The notes beneath the pieces are model-generated. The model was not told where the DNA came from and ran no database searches. It saw nothing but the letters and a program-made list of their open reading frames with translations. Both the position numbers and the translations under genes were made by a program. A DNA stretch of 15,919 bases from positions 1 through 15,919 of the forward strand of contig SLOW01000348.1 in the NCBI GenBank assembly GCA_007132315.1, given 5' to 3'. Source of the DNA: Opitutales bacterium (GTDB lineage Bacteria; Verrucomicrobiota; Verrucomicrobiia; Opitutales; T3Sed10-336). Of this stretch, positions 8,366 through 15,310 are shown piece by piece; the stretch's first letter is position 1, and each line of letters starts with the position of its first letter.

Positions 8366-8413
8366 TCACCGGAGGCTTGAGTGCTTCCGGAACCCCCACG
8401 GCCATTTCATTCG

Positions 8414-8428
8414 GCGGCCGCGGGCCGC
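8414..8428. repeat. short GC hairpin after the TPR-like gene
   Basis: GCGGCC (8414-8419) and GGCCGC (8423-8428) form a perfect 6-bp stem with a GCG loop, 50 bp after the stop at 8365. It could help terminate transcription but lacks a T-tract. Confidence 0.3.
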
Positions 8429-8438
8429 ACGAAAAGGC

Positions 8439-8468
8439 ATTTGAAATCGAAAATTGGACATTTCAAAT
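8439..8468. repeat. AT-rich 9-bp inverted repeat upstream of the toxin-antitoxin pair
   Basis: ATTTGAAAT (8439-8447) and ATTTCAAAT (8460-8468) are perfect reverse complements with a 12-base spacer. The arms are AT-rich in a GC-rich neighbourhood. The site lies about 95 bp before the antitoxin gene and about 75 bp after the preceding stop. It could be a regulator-binding site, a terminator stem, or a remnant of an inserted element. A nested GGACA (8456-8460) and TGTCC (8473-8477) pair overlaps the right arm. Confidence 0.45.
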
Positions 8469-8527
8469 AATTTGTCCCGATTTCTTTGGAAAAACCGTGC
8501 GGTACCCTCTGTATCAGCGCGAATAGC

Positions 8528-8563
8528 TTTACAAGTAAGGAAGTAAGGATAGTATTACTTGTA
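8528..8563 (+). promoter_or_regulatory. probable autoregulatory operator and overlapping promoter of the mazEF-type pair
   Basis: TACAAGTAA (8530-8538) and TTACTTGTA (8555-8563) are perfect 9-bp inverted arms with a 16-base spacer, the second ending on the A of the antitoxin ATG. Inside is a tandem 8-mer, AAGTAAGG at 8533-8540 and 8541-8548. TTTACA (8528-8533) and TAGTAT (8550-8555), 16 bases apart, resemble -35 and -10 boxes lying in the same segment, so repressor binding would block RNA polymerase. Autorepression by AbrB-fold antitoxins, alone or with the toxin, through palindromes at their own promoter is the known arrangement. Repeat and position are seen directly; the binding is inferred. 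Confidence 0.6.
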
Positions 8564-8805
8564 TGAAAGTACTGCTTTCCAAGGTCACATCGAAAGGGCA
8601 GGCAACGATACCGGCCGATGTCAGGAGACTTCTGAAACTGTCGCCCGGTGACCGTATCGCATTCCGGGTGGAGGGCTCGCGGGTCGAACTCGCCCGGGCA
8701 ACGCCCATCGACCGGGATTTTGCCGAAGCCCTGGAACCGACACTGTCGGCTGAATGGCTGACGAAAGAGGATGACGAGGCTTATGGCGACCTATATCCCC
8801 TTTGA
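8563..8805 (+). CDS. AbrB/MazE/SpoVT-fold antitoxin
   Basis: An 80-residue antitoxin of a type II toxin-antitoxin module. Residues about 4-50 form the swapped-hairpin AbrB DNA-binding domain. Diagnostic stretches are SKVTSKGQATIPADVRRLLK and LSPGDRIAFRVEGSRVEL, matching the 'vtskGQvTIP..vR..L.l..GD.i.f' pattern. The C-terminal part (AEWLTKEDDEAYGDL) is the acidic tail that in this family wraps and neutralises the MazF-like toxin. The toxin gene overlaps its 3' end, the usual order for translational coupling. The start is the ATG within the right operator arm. The nearest Shine-Dalgarno-like AAGGA is 13 bases upstream, farther than usual. Family assignment is secure; a role in plasmid or island maintenance versus stress response cannot be told. 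Confidence 0.92.
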   Translation: MKVLLSKVTSKGQATIPADVRRLLKLSPGDRIAFRVEGSRVELARATPIDRDFAEALEPTLSAEWLTKEDDEAYGDLYPL

Positions 8806-9133
8806 CCTGGTCGTCGTCCCTTTTCCCTTTACGGACCGCAATAGCTCGAAGCGACGTCCGGCCCTTGTTCTTTCAAACAACGCCTTTTGGAAGGATTCGG
8901 GAAACGTGATCCTGGCAATGATCACCAGCGCGAAACGCTCGTCCTGGCGGAGCGACGTTTCGCTCAAGGAATGGCGGAATGCGGGCCTGCCGCACGCCTC
9001 CGTCGTGCGACCGAAAATATTCACCCTCGACGCCCGTTTTGTCCTGCGAAAACTGGGCGCCCTGGCCCCACCCGACCGCCAACAGGTTGCCCGTTCCTTA
9101 TCGAGCGTGTTTGGACACGCGCTCAAACAATAG
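8783..9133 (+). CDS. MazF/PemK-family endoribonuclease toxin
   Basis: A 116-residue toxin partner of the overlapping antitoxin. Family features are the N-terminal FDLVVVPFPFTD strand, the RRPALVLSN segment (the conserved 'k.RPalVls'), the central strand VILAMITSA and the later SVVRPKIFTLD. MazF-like toxins cleave mRNA at short sequence motifs; the specificity here is unknown. ATG 8783 is chosen because the protein family begins close to this point and GAGG lies just upstream (8776-8779). ATG 8771, four codons earlier, is possible. The start lies inside the antitoxin gene (23-base overlap), implying coupled translation. The gene appears intact, with no frameshift or premature stop. Confidence 0.9.
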   Translation: MATYIPFDLVVVPFPFTDRNSSKRRPALVLSNNAFWKDSGNVILAMITSAKRSSWRSDVSLKEWRNAGLPHASVVRPKIFTLDARFVLRKLGALAPPDRQQVARSLSSVFGHALKQ

Positions 9134-9433
9134 ATCCCAACCCCTATGCCGGAGAATCGGTCCGACGGTGGACCTGAAATCACGCCGGCAAAATCATATC
9201 CCTGGTCGTTTGGGCTCCCTTCCCGCTCCCCCAATCGACCCGCTGCGGCACCTTTCATACGCTCCATTTCCCCTTCCAAGAACCTGCGAGTCAACACAGG
9301 ACCTCCCGGCAGCCGGCAATGCGATTGGAACCATGATCCTCCAGGGGGGTGGCGGAAGAAAGTCCTTGCCGAGAAACCGTCAACGAGATCACCATACGCA
9401 CCAGCCCCATGCGCGGACTCGGGACAACAATAC
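9134..9433. other. 300-bp gap before the phosphonate genes
   Basis: The reading frame of the downstream mutase stays open through this stretch, but the encoded sequence (rich in Pro, Ser, Arg and Asn) looks like non-coding translation and precedes the natural start of the cytidylyltransferase fold. No strong -35/-10 pair, terminator hairpin or recognisable RNA element was found by eye. A run of six G occurs around 9343-9348. It probably carries the promoter of the phosphonate genes. Confidence 0.35.
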
Positions 9434-10747
9434 ATGACTTCCAATCATCCAAAAGTCTATGTCGGCATGAGCGCCGACCTGCTCCACCACGGACACCTGA
9501 ACATACTGCAAACCGCACGCGAACTGGGCGAGGTCACCGTCGGACTGCTCACCGACAAGGCGATCTCCAGCTACAAGCGCCTTCCTCACCTCACCTTCGA
9601 CGAGCGCAAGCGCATTCTCGAGAACATCAAAGGCGTCTCCCAGGTCATTCCCCAGGAAACGCTCGACTACGTACCCAATCTCCGAAAAGTACGCCCGGCC
9701 TACGTCGTCCACGGCAGTGATTGGAAGACCGGCCCTCAGAAGGCAACTCGGGAGCGGGTTATCGAGGTGCTTAAGGAATGGAGTGGCGAATTGGTCGAGC
9801 CCGAATATACGCAAGGAATTTCCTCCACGGCGTTAATCCAAAACCTCCGTGAAATCGGAACCACTCCGGAAATCCGCATGCGCCGTCTCCGGCGACTGAT
9901 CGAGGCAAAACCGATCGTCCGAATCATGGAAGCCCACAACGGCCTTTCGGGCCTCATCGTGGAAAATACCGTGGCAACCGATGAGCAAGGCATTCGCAAG
10001 GAATTCGATGGACTCTGGCTGAGCAGCCTGACCGATTCTACAGCCAAAGGTCGTCCGGATATTGAAATCGTGGACGGCACTTCCCGAGCCCAGACTATCA
10101 ACGAAGTCATGGAGGTCACCACCAAACCAATCATTTACGACGGTGATACCGGCGGCGTTCCCGAGCATTTCGCTTTCTTGGTCAAGACCTTGGAACGTCT
10201 GGGAGTCTCCGCCGTGATAATAGAAGACAAGACCGGCCTCAAGCGAAACTCTCTATTCGGGAACGACGTTTCCCAACTTCAGGAATCAGCCGAGGGCTTC
10301 GCGGCCAAGATTCGAACCGGAAAAGAATCCCGGGTGACGGAGGACTTCATGATCATCGCCCGGATCGAAAGCCTAATCCTGGAGGCGGGAATGGAAGACG
10401 CCCTCCACCGAGCGCAAACCTACATCGACGCCGGAGCGGACGGGATCATGATCCACAGCCGGGCGAAAGATCCGGGCGAAATCCGCGCCTTCTGCGCGGA
10501 ATACGCGAACGTTTCGGGCCGGGTTCCCCTGGTCGCGGTTCCGAGTTCGTATAACGAAGTTACGGAGCAAGAACTGGCCGACATGGGTGTCAACGTGGTA
10601 ATCTATGCCAACCAGCTTCTTCGCAGCGCCTACCCGGCCATGATGCGTACCGCGGAAAGCATTCTTCGCCATGGCCGGGCAAAGGAAGCCGACGAGAATT
10701 GCATGTCCATCAGTGAGATATTGAATCTGGTTCCCGGCGGCCGATAA
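9434..10747 (+). CDS. aepX: phosphoenolpyruvate mutase with N-terminal cytidylyltransferase domain
   Basis: A 437-residue bifunctional protein that commits carbon to C-P bond formation by isomerising phosphoenolpyruvate to phosphonopyruvate. Residues about 6-140 are a glycerol-3-phosphate-cytidylyltransferase-type domain, with HHGH (18-21, the HxGH motif), GSDW (94-97) and ISST (129-132, corresponding to the ISTT nucleotide-binding segment). Residues about 150-437 are the mutase TIM barrel: GLWLSS (193-198), DGDTGG with metal-binding aspartates (236-241), EDKTGLKRNSLFG (264-276), IIARIES with R310, and H341 in IMIHSR. The EDK-GLK-NSLFG signature separates mutases from isocitrate-lyase-like relatives. 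ATG 9434 starts directly before the cytidylyltransferase fold. The decarboxylase gene follows after 8 bp. Full motifs in both halves suggest both are active. The N-terminal domain's substrate is inferred to be a downstream phosphonate, not shown. Confidence 0.94.
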   Translation: MTSNHPKVYVGMSADLLHHGHLNILQTARELGEVTVGLLTDKAISSYKRLPHLTFDERKRILENIKGVSQVIPQETLDYVPNLRKVRPAYVVHGSDWKTGPQKATRERVIEVLKEWSGELVEPEYTQGISSTALIQNLREIGTTPEIRMRRLRRLIEAKPIVRIMEAHNGLSGLIVENTVATDEQGIRKEFDGLWLSSLTDSTAKGRPDIEIVDGTSRAQTINEVMEVTTKPIIYDGDTGGVPEHFAFLVKTLERLGVSAVIIEDKTGLKRNSLFGNDVSQLQESAEGFAAKIRTGKESRVTEDFMIIARIESLILEAGMEDALHRAQTYIDAGADGIMIHSRAKDPGEIRAFCAEYANVSGRVPLVAVPSSYNEVTEQELADMGVNVVIYANQLLRSAYPAMMRTAESILRHGRAKEADENCMSISEILNLVPGGR

Positions 10748-10755
10748 CACAAACC

Positions 10756-11883
10756 ATGATTTCGCCGTCACATTTCCTTGAAGACCTTCGCAGGGGCGAT
10801 TTCACGTTTTTCACCGGCGTTCCCGACTCGTTGCTCAAAGCGTTCTGCGCCTGTGTCTCGGATACGGTTCCGGCCTGCAAGCATGTCCTGGCGGCCAACG
10901 AAGGAGGCGCGATGGCAATCGCTTCGGGACATTATCTGGCCACGGGAAAACCGGCGGTGGTTTATCTCCAGAACTCAGGGCTCGGCAATCTCGTCAATCC
11001 CGCTACCTCGCTGACCCATTCCGGCGTCTATTCAATTCCCGCCCTTTTGCTCATAGGCTGGCGAGGCGAACCCGGTGTGAAGGACGAGCCTCAACATCAG
11101 GTCATGGGAGACATTACTCCGCGAATCCTCGAAACAATGGACATTCCCCACACCGTGATCGGCGGCTCGCAGGAGGAAGCTTTCGCGGCCATTGAAACCG
11201 CGCGGCGGCACTTCGAAGACAACGAATCCCCCTTTGCGATCCTGGTCCGGAAAGGTGCTTTCGCGGAATGGAATACCTCCGACTCCCCCTCTCACTGGCC
11301 TGAAGCGCCATTCCGCGAAAAGGTGGTCGAGGCCGTTCTCGATGCCACCGGACCGAGCGACGTCATTGTCTCCACCACCGGCATGTGCTCGCGGGAGGTA
11401 TTTGAAGTGCGAGAACGACGGAACGCAGGGCATGCAGCGGATTTTTTAACCGTCGGCAGCATGGGACACGCCTCTCAAATCGCTCTGGGAATCGCGCTCG
11501 CCCGGCCGGATCGTCGAGTCCTCGTGCTGGACGGAGACGGCTCACTTCTCATGCACATGGGAGGCATGGCGATCATCGGCCAAACGCAACCAAATAACCT
11601 TATCCACGTTTGCCTCAACAATTGCGCGCACGACTCGGTTGGAGGCCAACCCACCGCCGCGTCAGTCACTCACCTCCACCGGGTGGCACAGGATTGCGGT
11701 TACCGCAGTTCCATTCTACTGAAGCCATATCGGGAAATCGGTCCCGCACTCGCCGGAATCGTCGAGGGACCCGCCTTCATCGAAATCTCCGTAGCCAAGG
11801 GCGCACGCAAGGACCTCGGTCGCCCCACAACTACACCGCAGGAGAACAAGCATGCACTCATGGACTTTCTGCGTCTGCGATAG
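10756..11883 (+). CDS. aepY: phosphonopyruvate decarboxylase
   Basis: A 375-residue thiamine-diphosphate enzyme converting phosphonopyruvate to phosphonoacetaldehyde and CO2, the irreversible step that drives the unfavourable mutase reaction. Key features are FTGVPDSLLKAF (19-30), ANEGGAMAIA (47-56, with catalytic Glu49), VVYLQNSGLGNLVNP (68-82) and IGWRGEPGVKDEPQH (100-114). The diphosphate/Mg motif is GDGSLLMHMGG (260-270), continuing to LIHVCLNNCAHDSVGGQPT (282-300). The order and spacing match characterised phosphonopyruvate decarboxylases and separate this protein from general acetolactate-synthase-type enzymes. It lies 8 bp after the mutase gene and 33 bp before the reductase gene, so an operon is very likely. 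No Shine-Dalgarno is visible before the ATG. Confidence 0.95.
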   Translation: MISPSHFLEDLRRGDFTFFTGVPDSLLKAFCACVSDTVPACKHVLAANEGGAMAIASGHYLATGKPAVVYLQNSGLGNLVNPATSLTHSGVYSIPALLLIGWRGEPGVKDEPQHQVMGDITPRILETMDIPHTVIGGSQEEAFAAIETARRHFEDNESPFAILVRKGAFAEWNTSDSPSHWPEAPFREKVVEAVLDATGPSDVIVSTTGMCSREVFEVRERRNAGHAADFLTVGSMGHASQIALGIALARPDRRVLVLDGDGSLLMHMGGMAIIGQTQPNNLIHVCLNNCAHDSVGGQPTAASVTHLHRVAQDCGYRSSILLKPYREIGPALAGIVEGPAFIEISVAKGARKDLGRPTTTPQENKHALMDFLRLR

Positions 11884-11916
11884 ATTCGAGACACTACCAC
11901 GCACATTCGGCAACAC

Positions 11917-13065
11917 ATGACTCAACAGGCGCCAAATTCCACCTGGGCATTCGCCAACCCCGTTAAGATTTTTTTTGGCGCCGGCATTCTTCAAAAACTG
12001 CCGGAAACCGTCACAATCCGGGGAGAAATCCTGCTCCTCACGTCGCCCGGGCACACCCGGCGCGGGTTAACGGAGCGAATCACCGGGATGTTGCCTGACA
12101 GGAAAATACGTGTTGTCGATTCAACTACGCCCAATCCTCAAATCGAAGACATCCGGAAACTCTTGATCCAACTGGAACCCTGGAAACCGGATGCGATTGT
12201 CGCCGCCGGAGGAGGGTCCGTCATCGATACCGCAAAAGCCATCGCCTTCGCCCTGGGCTTGAAAGGAAATGAGAAAAACCTAAAGGAGATCCTGAAAACG
12301 CCAACATCTCTCCACCACGATCCGATCACACCGGTGGTGGCAATACCCACAACGTCCGGAACCGGCAGCGAGGTCACTCCGTTTGCCACCCTGTGGGATC
12401 TCGAAGAGAAAAGGAAATACAGTATAGACTCTCCTCGACTCTTTCCCGCCGCGGCCCTGGTTGACCCTGAATTGACCTATTCACTCCCTCTCGCCGAAAC
12501 CGCGGCCACCGCTCTGGACGCCTTCGCCCAAGCGTTCGACTCGCTTGCAAATCGCCGGCGCACTCCGATTTCAGAACTGTTCGCCCGAGCTTCGTTTTCA
12601 GGGCTGCTTGCTATTCTCCCCGAAATCGAACAAGGTCTCCGGTCACCTGGAATCCGAGAGCTCCTGTCCAGATTCAGTCTCCTTTCAGGACTTGCAATCA
12701 GCCAGAGCCGGACCTCGCTTTCGCACGCGATCTCCTATCCCCTGACCGCCCATCACCGTATTCCGCACGGAGCAGCATCCGCTTTCGTCGTCCCACAACT
12801 GGCGGATTGTCTTGGAAACTCCTCCAATCGCGTGAATGCGACTCTGCTTCCCTCCATTCCTCAAGACGTCCGGAAAGCCCTCTGCACACTGGTCAATCAA
12901 GCCAGCCCGGAATTTGCCGCACTTGACACAGGCGGGCTCGGGTCACTCGTCCCGGAAATGAACCAGCCCGGTCGAGCGGACAATTTCCCTGAGGAGCTTT
13001 CCACTCCCGACTTGGAATCCATAATCGCACGGGCTCTCAACGATATTTCCTCCGTTCGAAACTGA
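11917..13065 (+). CDS. phosphonoacetaldehyde reductase (iron-containing alcohol dehydrogenase family)
   Basis: A 382-residue group III alcohol dehydrogenase expected to reduce phosphonoacetaldehyde to 2-hydroxyethylphosphonate with NAD(P)H. Nucleotide-binding AAGGGSVIDTAKAIAF (96-111) and AIPTTSGTGSEVTPFA (142-157) are typical. The metal site reads LDAFAQAF (200-207) and SHAISYPLTAHHRIPHG (269-285). Ligand positions D201, H270 and H284 are kept with the usual 14-residue spacing of the last two. The second ligand, His in enzymes such as FucO, is Gln205, and the His of 'HPLG' is Tyr274. The HAISYPLT...IPHG wording is one I associate with phosphonoacetaldehyde reductases of phosphonate clusters, but this is from memory. 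Position directly after the decarboxylase gene strongly supports the substrate. Another Fe-ADH substrate is possible but less likely. Confidence 0.88.
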   Translation: MTQQAPNSTWAFANPVKIFFGAGILQKLPETVTIRGEILLLTSPGHTRRGLTERITGMLPDRKIRVVDSTTPNPQIEDIRKLLIQLEPWKPDAIVAAGGGSVIDTAKAIAFALGLKGNEKNLKEILKTPTSLHHDPITPVVAIPTTSGTGSEVTPFATLWDLEEKRKYSIDSPRLFPAAALVDPELTYSLPLAETAATALDAFAQAFDSLANRRRTPISELFARASFSGLLAILPEIEQGLRSPGIRELLSRFSLLSGLAISQSRTSLSHAISYPLTAHHRIPHGAASAFVVPQLADCLGNSSNRVNATLLPSIPQDVRKALCTLVNQASPEFAALDTGGLGSLVPEMNQPGRADNFPEELSTPDLESIIARALNDISSVRN

Positions 13066-13306
13066 GAGAGCATAATGTCCTCCATGTCAGCCGGCAACGT
13101 CTGATCACGCCTTCCACACCTCAATCAGCGTGGAACAACGGTCATCTGAAGGGTAAAACATCTAAAATGTTCTTTTCGCGAGGGTTATAAGTGATTTGAA
13201 AACCCCACTTGAGTGACCGACGCAGCTGCGGTCTGGTGCCAACCGGCAGCGGCCGGGAAAATCTCCTTGCGGGCCGGATAACTCCCCGATAATTCACGTA
13301 CTTGGG
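13066..13306. other. 241-bp gap between reductase and LicD genes
   Basis: No gene is evident. AACAT (13157-13161) and ATGTT (13167-13171) form a weak AT-rich stem followed by CTTTT, a possible minor terminator for the phosphonate genes. TATAAG (13186-13191) resembles a -10 box but has no good -35 at 15-18 bases, so a separate promoter for the LicD gene is only a possibility. A perfect 10-bp palindrome CGCAGCTGCG lies at 13221-13230. Confidence 0.3.
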
Positions 13307-14131
13307 ATGAAAAAGCAGCCTGCAAGCGGCATGTCGATCCCCGCCGGCGCGACAATCGACGAACCCGACCGCACAAGACTGGCCGACATAGTCCAGGCTT
13401 TCGACAACGCCGGCGTTCGCCTCTGGATGGACCAGGGCAGCCTGCTCGGACTGGTTCGCGACGGAAAATGGATCCCCTGGGATCCGGATATCGACCTCGG
13501 CGTGTGGCGAGACGACCTGGCGGGAAAAGAATGGAGAATACTCGCCGCCCTGCTCCGATCCCCAAGGGAATTCCGGGTAAAATTTCGGCCGTCGGATATC
13601 GCAATCGGAACGAAAAAAAGCAAGCCCGCGCCGCTGCCGGTACAGATCGCTATCTACGACCGCCGGGGAAACCGGGCGGTGAAGCCCCTTTCGATCCCCG
13701 CGGAAGAATCCATACACCACCCCGGAAAGGGTGCCAGGATACTGGCCTCGCTGGGCAGCCGGATCGCCTATATCGGACGCCTGGGCGCGCGCAGCCTGGT
13801 AAAATCCTCCGCTCTCGAGCGTTCCCGCCTGCTGCAACGACTCCTTCAGGGCTTCATAGGACTCGAAATCGCGGGCAATCGAACGAAAGCAAAAGAGAAA
13901 CAATGGGTGAATACCGAGGCTCCGGCGGCGTTTTTCGAAACGTTGAAAACCGAGTCGATCTCCGGAGTCGAAATCCCCCTGCCCCATGACGCTGAAGGCT
14001 ACCTGGCGTTCAAATACGGTGAAACCTGGCGCACACCCAGGCGCGACTGGCGGTACTGGGAACAGGACGGCGCCGTCACCGGAAGCGACTCGGGAACACG
14101 ATCCGAAACGCCCCGCGACAGTGCCGACTGA
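13307..14131 (+). CDS. LicD-family nucleotidyltransferase-fold protein (phospho/phosphonosubstituent transferase)
   Basis: A 274-residue cytosolic protein of the LicD/fukutin family. Members transfer phosphocholine or related groups from CDP/CMP-activated donors, or ribitol-phosphate in eukaryotes, onto sugars. Core motifs are WMDQGSLLGLVRDGKWIPWD (40-59, the GSLLG-R-G segment) and DPDIDLGV (59-66) with the metal-binding Asp pair. A strand PVQIAIYDRRG (111-121) follows, and near the end YLAFKYGETWRTP (232-244) is the family's 'YL...YG..W..P' closing motif. Domain order and length are normal. Coming after the phosphonate genes on the same strand, it is a natural candidate to attach the phosphonate made upstream to a glycan, using a CMP ester that the mutase's cytidylyltransferase domain might supply. 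Acceptor and donor are inferred. The ATG has no Shine-Dalgarno; Met at 13331 is an alternative start. Confidence 0.85.
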   Translation: MKKQPASGMSIPAGATIDEPDRTRLADIVQAFDNAGVRLWMDQGSLLGLVRDGKWIPWDPDIDLGVWRDDLAGKEWRILAALLRSPREFRVKFRPSDIAIGTKKSKPAPLPVQIAIYDRRGNRAVKPLSIPAEESIHHPGKGARILASLGSRIAYIGRLGARSLVKSSALERSRLLQRLLQGFIGLEIAGNRTKAKEKQWVNTEAPAAFFETLKTESISGVEIPLPHDAEGYLAFKYGETWRTPRRDWRYWEQDGAVTGSDSGTRSETPRDSAD

Positions 14132-14152
14132 AACCATCGCGTGAATTTCCCT

Positions 14153-14178
14153 CCCCGCAGGGGCCCCGGCACGCCGGG
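14153..14178 (+). terminator. tandem GC hairpins after the LicD gene
   Basis: CCCC-GCA-GGGG (14153-14163) is followed directly by CCCGGC-AC-GCCGGG (14165-14178), 21 bp after the LicD stop. They may help end transcription before the convergent sulfotransferase gene. No T-tract follows. The rest of the gap to 14378 shows only a weak ACCAA-ACG-TTGGT stem (14339-14351) and no gene. Confidence 0.35.
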
Positions 14179-14378
14179 ACGATACCCAACACGCGCCTGA
14201 CCGCCGCGGGAGTTATGCACAACGATCACGGTGTAAAGCCGCTCCTTCAGGTGCGCGGGATCCTGTGCTCCAACCCGACCGCTACCATCCTGAACCGTTA
14301 CGCCCACCCGAAGTCGAATCGCGGCAACAAGTTACGACACCAAACGTTGGTAACGCCATCCCAAAAACGTCCCCCACG

Positions 14379-15251
14379 TCACCGTTCCCCGGGCTGATTC
14401 GGGAGGACATGCCCTTCCTTTGCCGAACCACCATCAAGCTGAATACAGGATGTAAACCGTGAATCGTCCCTGCCGATAAAGAATCGATCAATCATTTCGG
14501 CAACGAATTCGAGTTGCGCCTTCGAGAAAACGTCGCGGTAGCTCGAGGCCTTTCCCGAGCGTACTTTTGCCGATCGCGGATCTCCGGGATCCGTCGGCGA
14601 CAACACCGTGCCCTGGTAGGCCTCGCTGGCGGCCAGCTTTTTCATGTTTTCAAAACCGCCCGCCTGTACCGTCTGGTCCAGGAGATCGCTTCGAACCGGA
14701 AGGTTCAGAACCCGGACCAATTTCTCCAATTCTTCACGGGTATTGCTCTTCAAAGCCTCGTACGAAAAGTACGTAACGGACGGCAGGTGCTCGGCCAGTT
14801 CGATCCACGAATTGAAATACGTAATCAGGTGCATCACACCATGTCGCACCCCCGTCAGAAATTTCTCCGGATCCGGCTCCACAAGACGTCCTCGATAGGC
14901 CGCCTCGAAGTAAGCCGAAGCAAGGACGGCATAGAAGTTGCGAAGCAGAAAAACGCAGGGTGTTCTTTGCAACAGCGGTACGTTACGGGGTTCCATCGCA
15001 TAAAGCGGAACCCTCATGGACCCCCCCAGGTGCGTCCACTCGATATGATGCGACAATCGCTTTTTCCGTTCTACCTTGAATACGTGTTTAAAGGTCCTTC
15101 CCGCAAGCCTGCATCGATAATCGTTAACAAGAAAACGCACCCAGGTCCGCCCGGATTTCGGATAACTGATAAAAAAGAATCGATTTCGGGAAAGGTGGCA
15201 GATTCGTTTGCAAAATCTCGCCTCACTGAAAATCTTTCGGCGTTTACCCAT
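14379..15251 (-). CDS. PAPS-dependent sulfotransferase
   Basis: A 290-residue cytosolic enzyme predicted to transfer sulfate from PAPS to an acceptor, in this setting most likely a sugar or lipid of the surface glycan. The 5'-phosphosulfate loop SYPKSGRTW is at about 29-37 of the chosen start. The 3'-phosphate-binding segment RNFYAVLASAYFE carries the conserved Arg (104) and Ser (112). A C-terminal RSGKASSYRDVFS corresponds to the family's 'RKG..gdW...fs' PAPS-binding loop. Overall length matches the Sulfotransfer_1 family. ATG 15251 is chosen, with GGGAG 12 bases upstream; GTG 15278 would add nine residues and has no ribosome site. It is transcribed toward the LicD gene and has its own promoter. 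Composition is less GC-rich than the left half of the window. Confidence 0.88.
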   Translation of the reverse strand: MGKRRKIFSEARFCKRICHLSRNRFFFISYPKSGRTWVRFLVNDYRCRLAGRTFKHVFKVERKKRLSHHIEWTHLGGSMRVPLYAMEPRNVPLLQRTPCVFLLRNFYAVLASAYFEAAYRGRLVEPDPEKFLTGVRHGVMHLITYFNSWIELAEHLPSVTYFSYEALKSNTREELEKLVRVLNLPVRSDLLDQTVQAGGFENMKKLAASEAYQGTVLSPTDPGDPRSAKVRSGKASSYRDVFSKAQLEFVAEMIDRFFIGRDDSRFTSCIQLDGGSAKEGHVLPNQPGER

Positions 15252-15310
15252 AATTTGATTCAACTCCCGCAAGCACACTCGCTCAAAATTGAAAAATGGT
15301 TTCGCCGCAA

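Noticed and set aside
8361..8370. 10-bp palindrome GGTGATCACC at the stop of the TPR-like gene
   Set aside because: It overlaps coding sequence, and a single 10-bp palindrome is expected by chance at this scale.
9146..9433. N-terminal extension of the mutase by 96 codons
   Set aside because: The extension is low-complexity and not domain-like, and the cytidylyltransferase fold starts right after ATG 9434.
13221..13230. 10-bp palindrome CGCAGCTGCG in the gap before the LicD gene
   Set aside because: Short, single and without a repeated neighbour; not enough to call an operator.
13142..14137. 331-codon minus-strand frame opposite the LicD gene
   Set aside because: The + strand frame has clear LicD motifs; the antisense product shows none.
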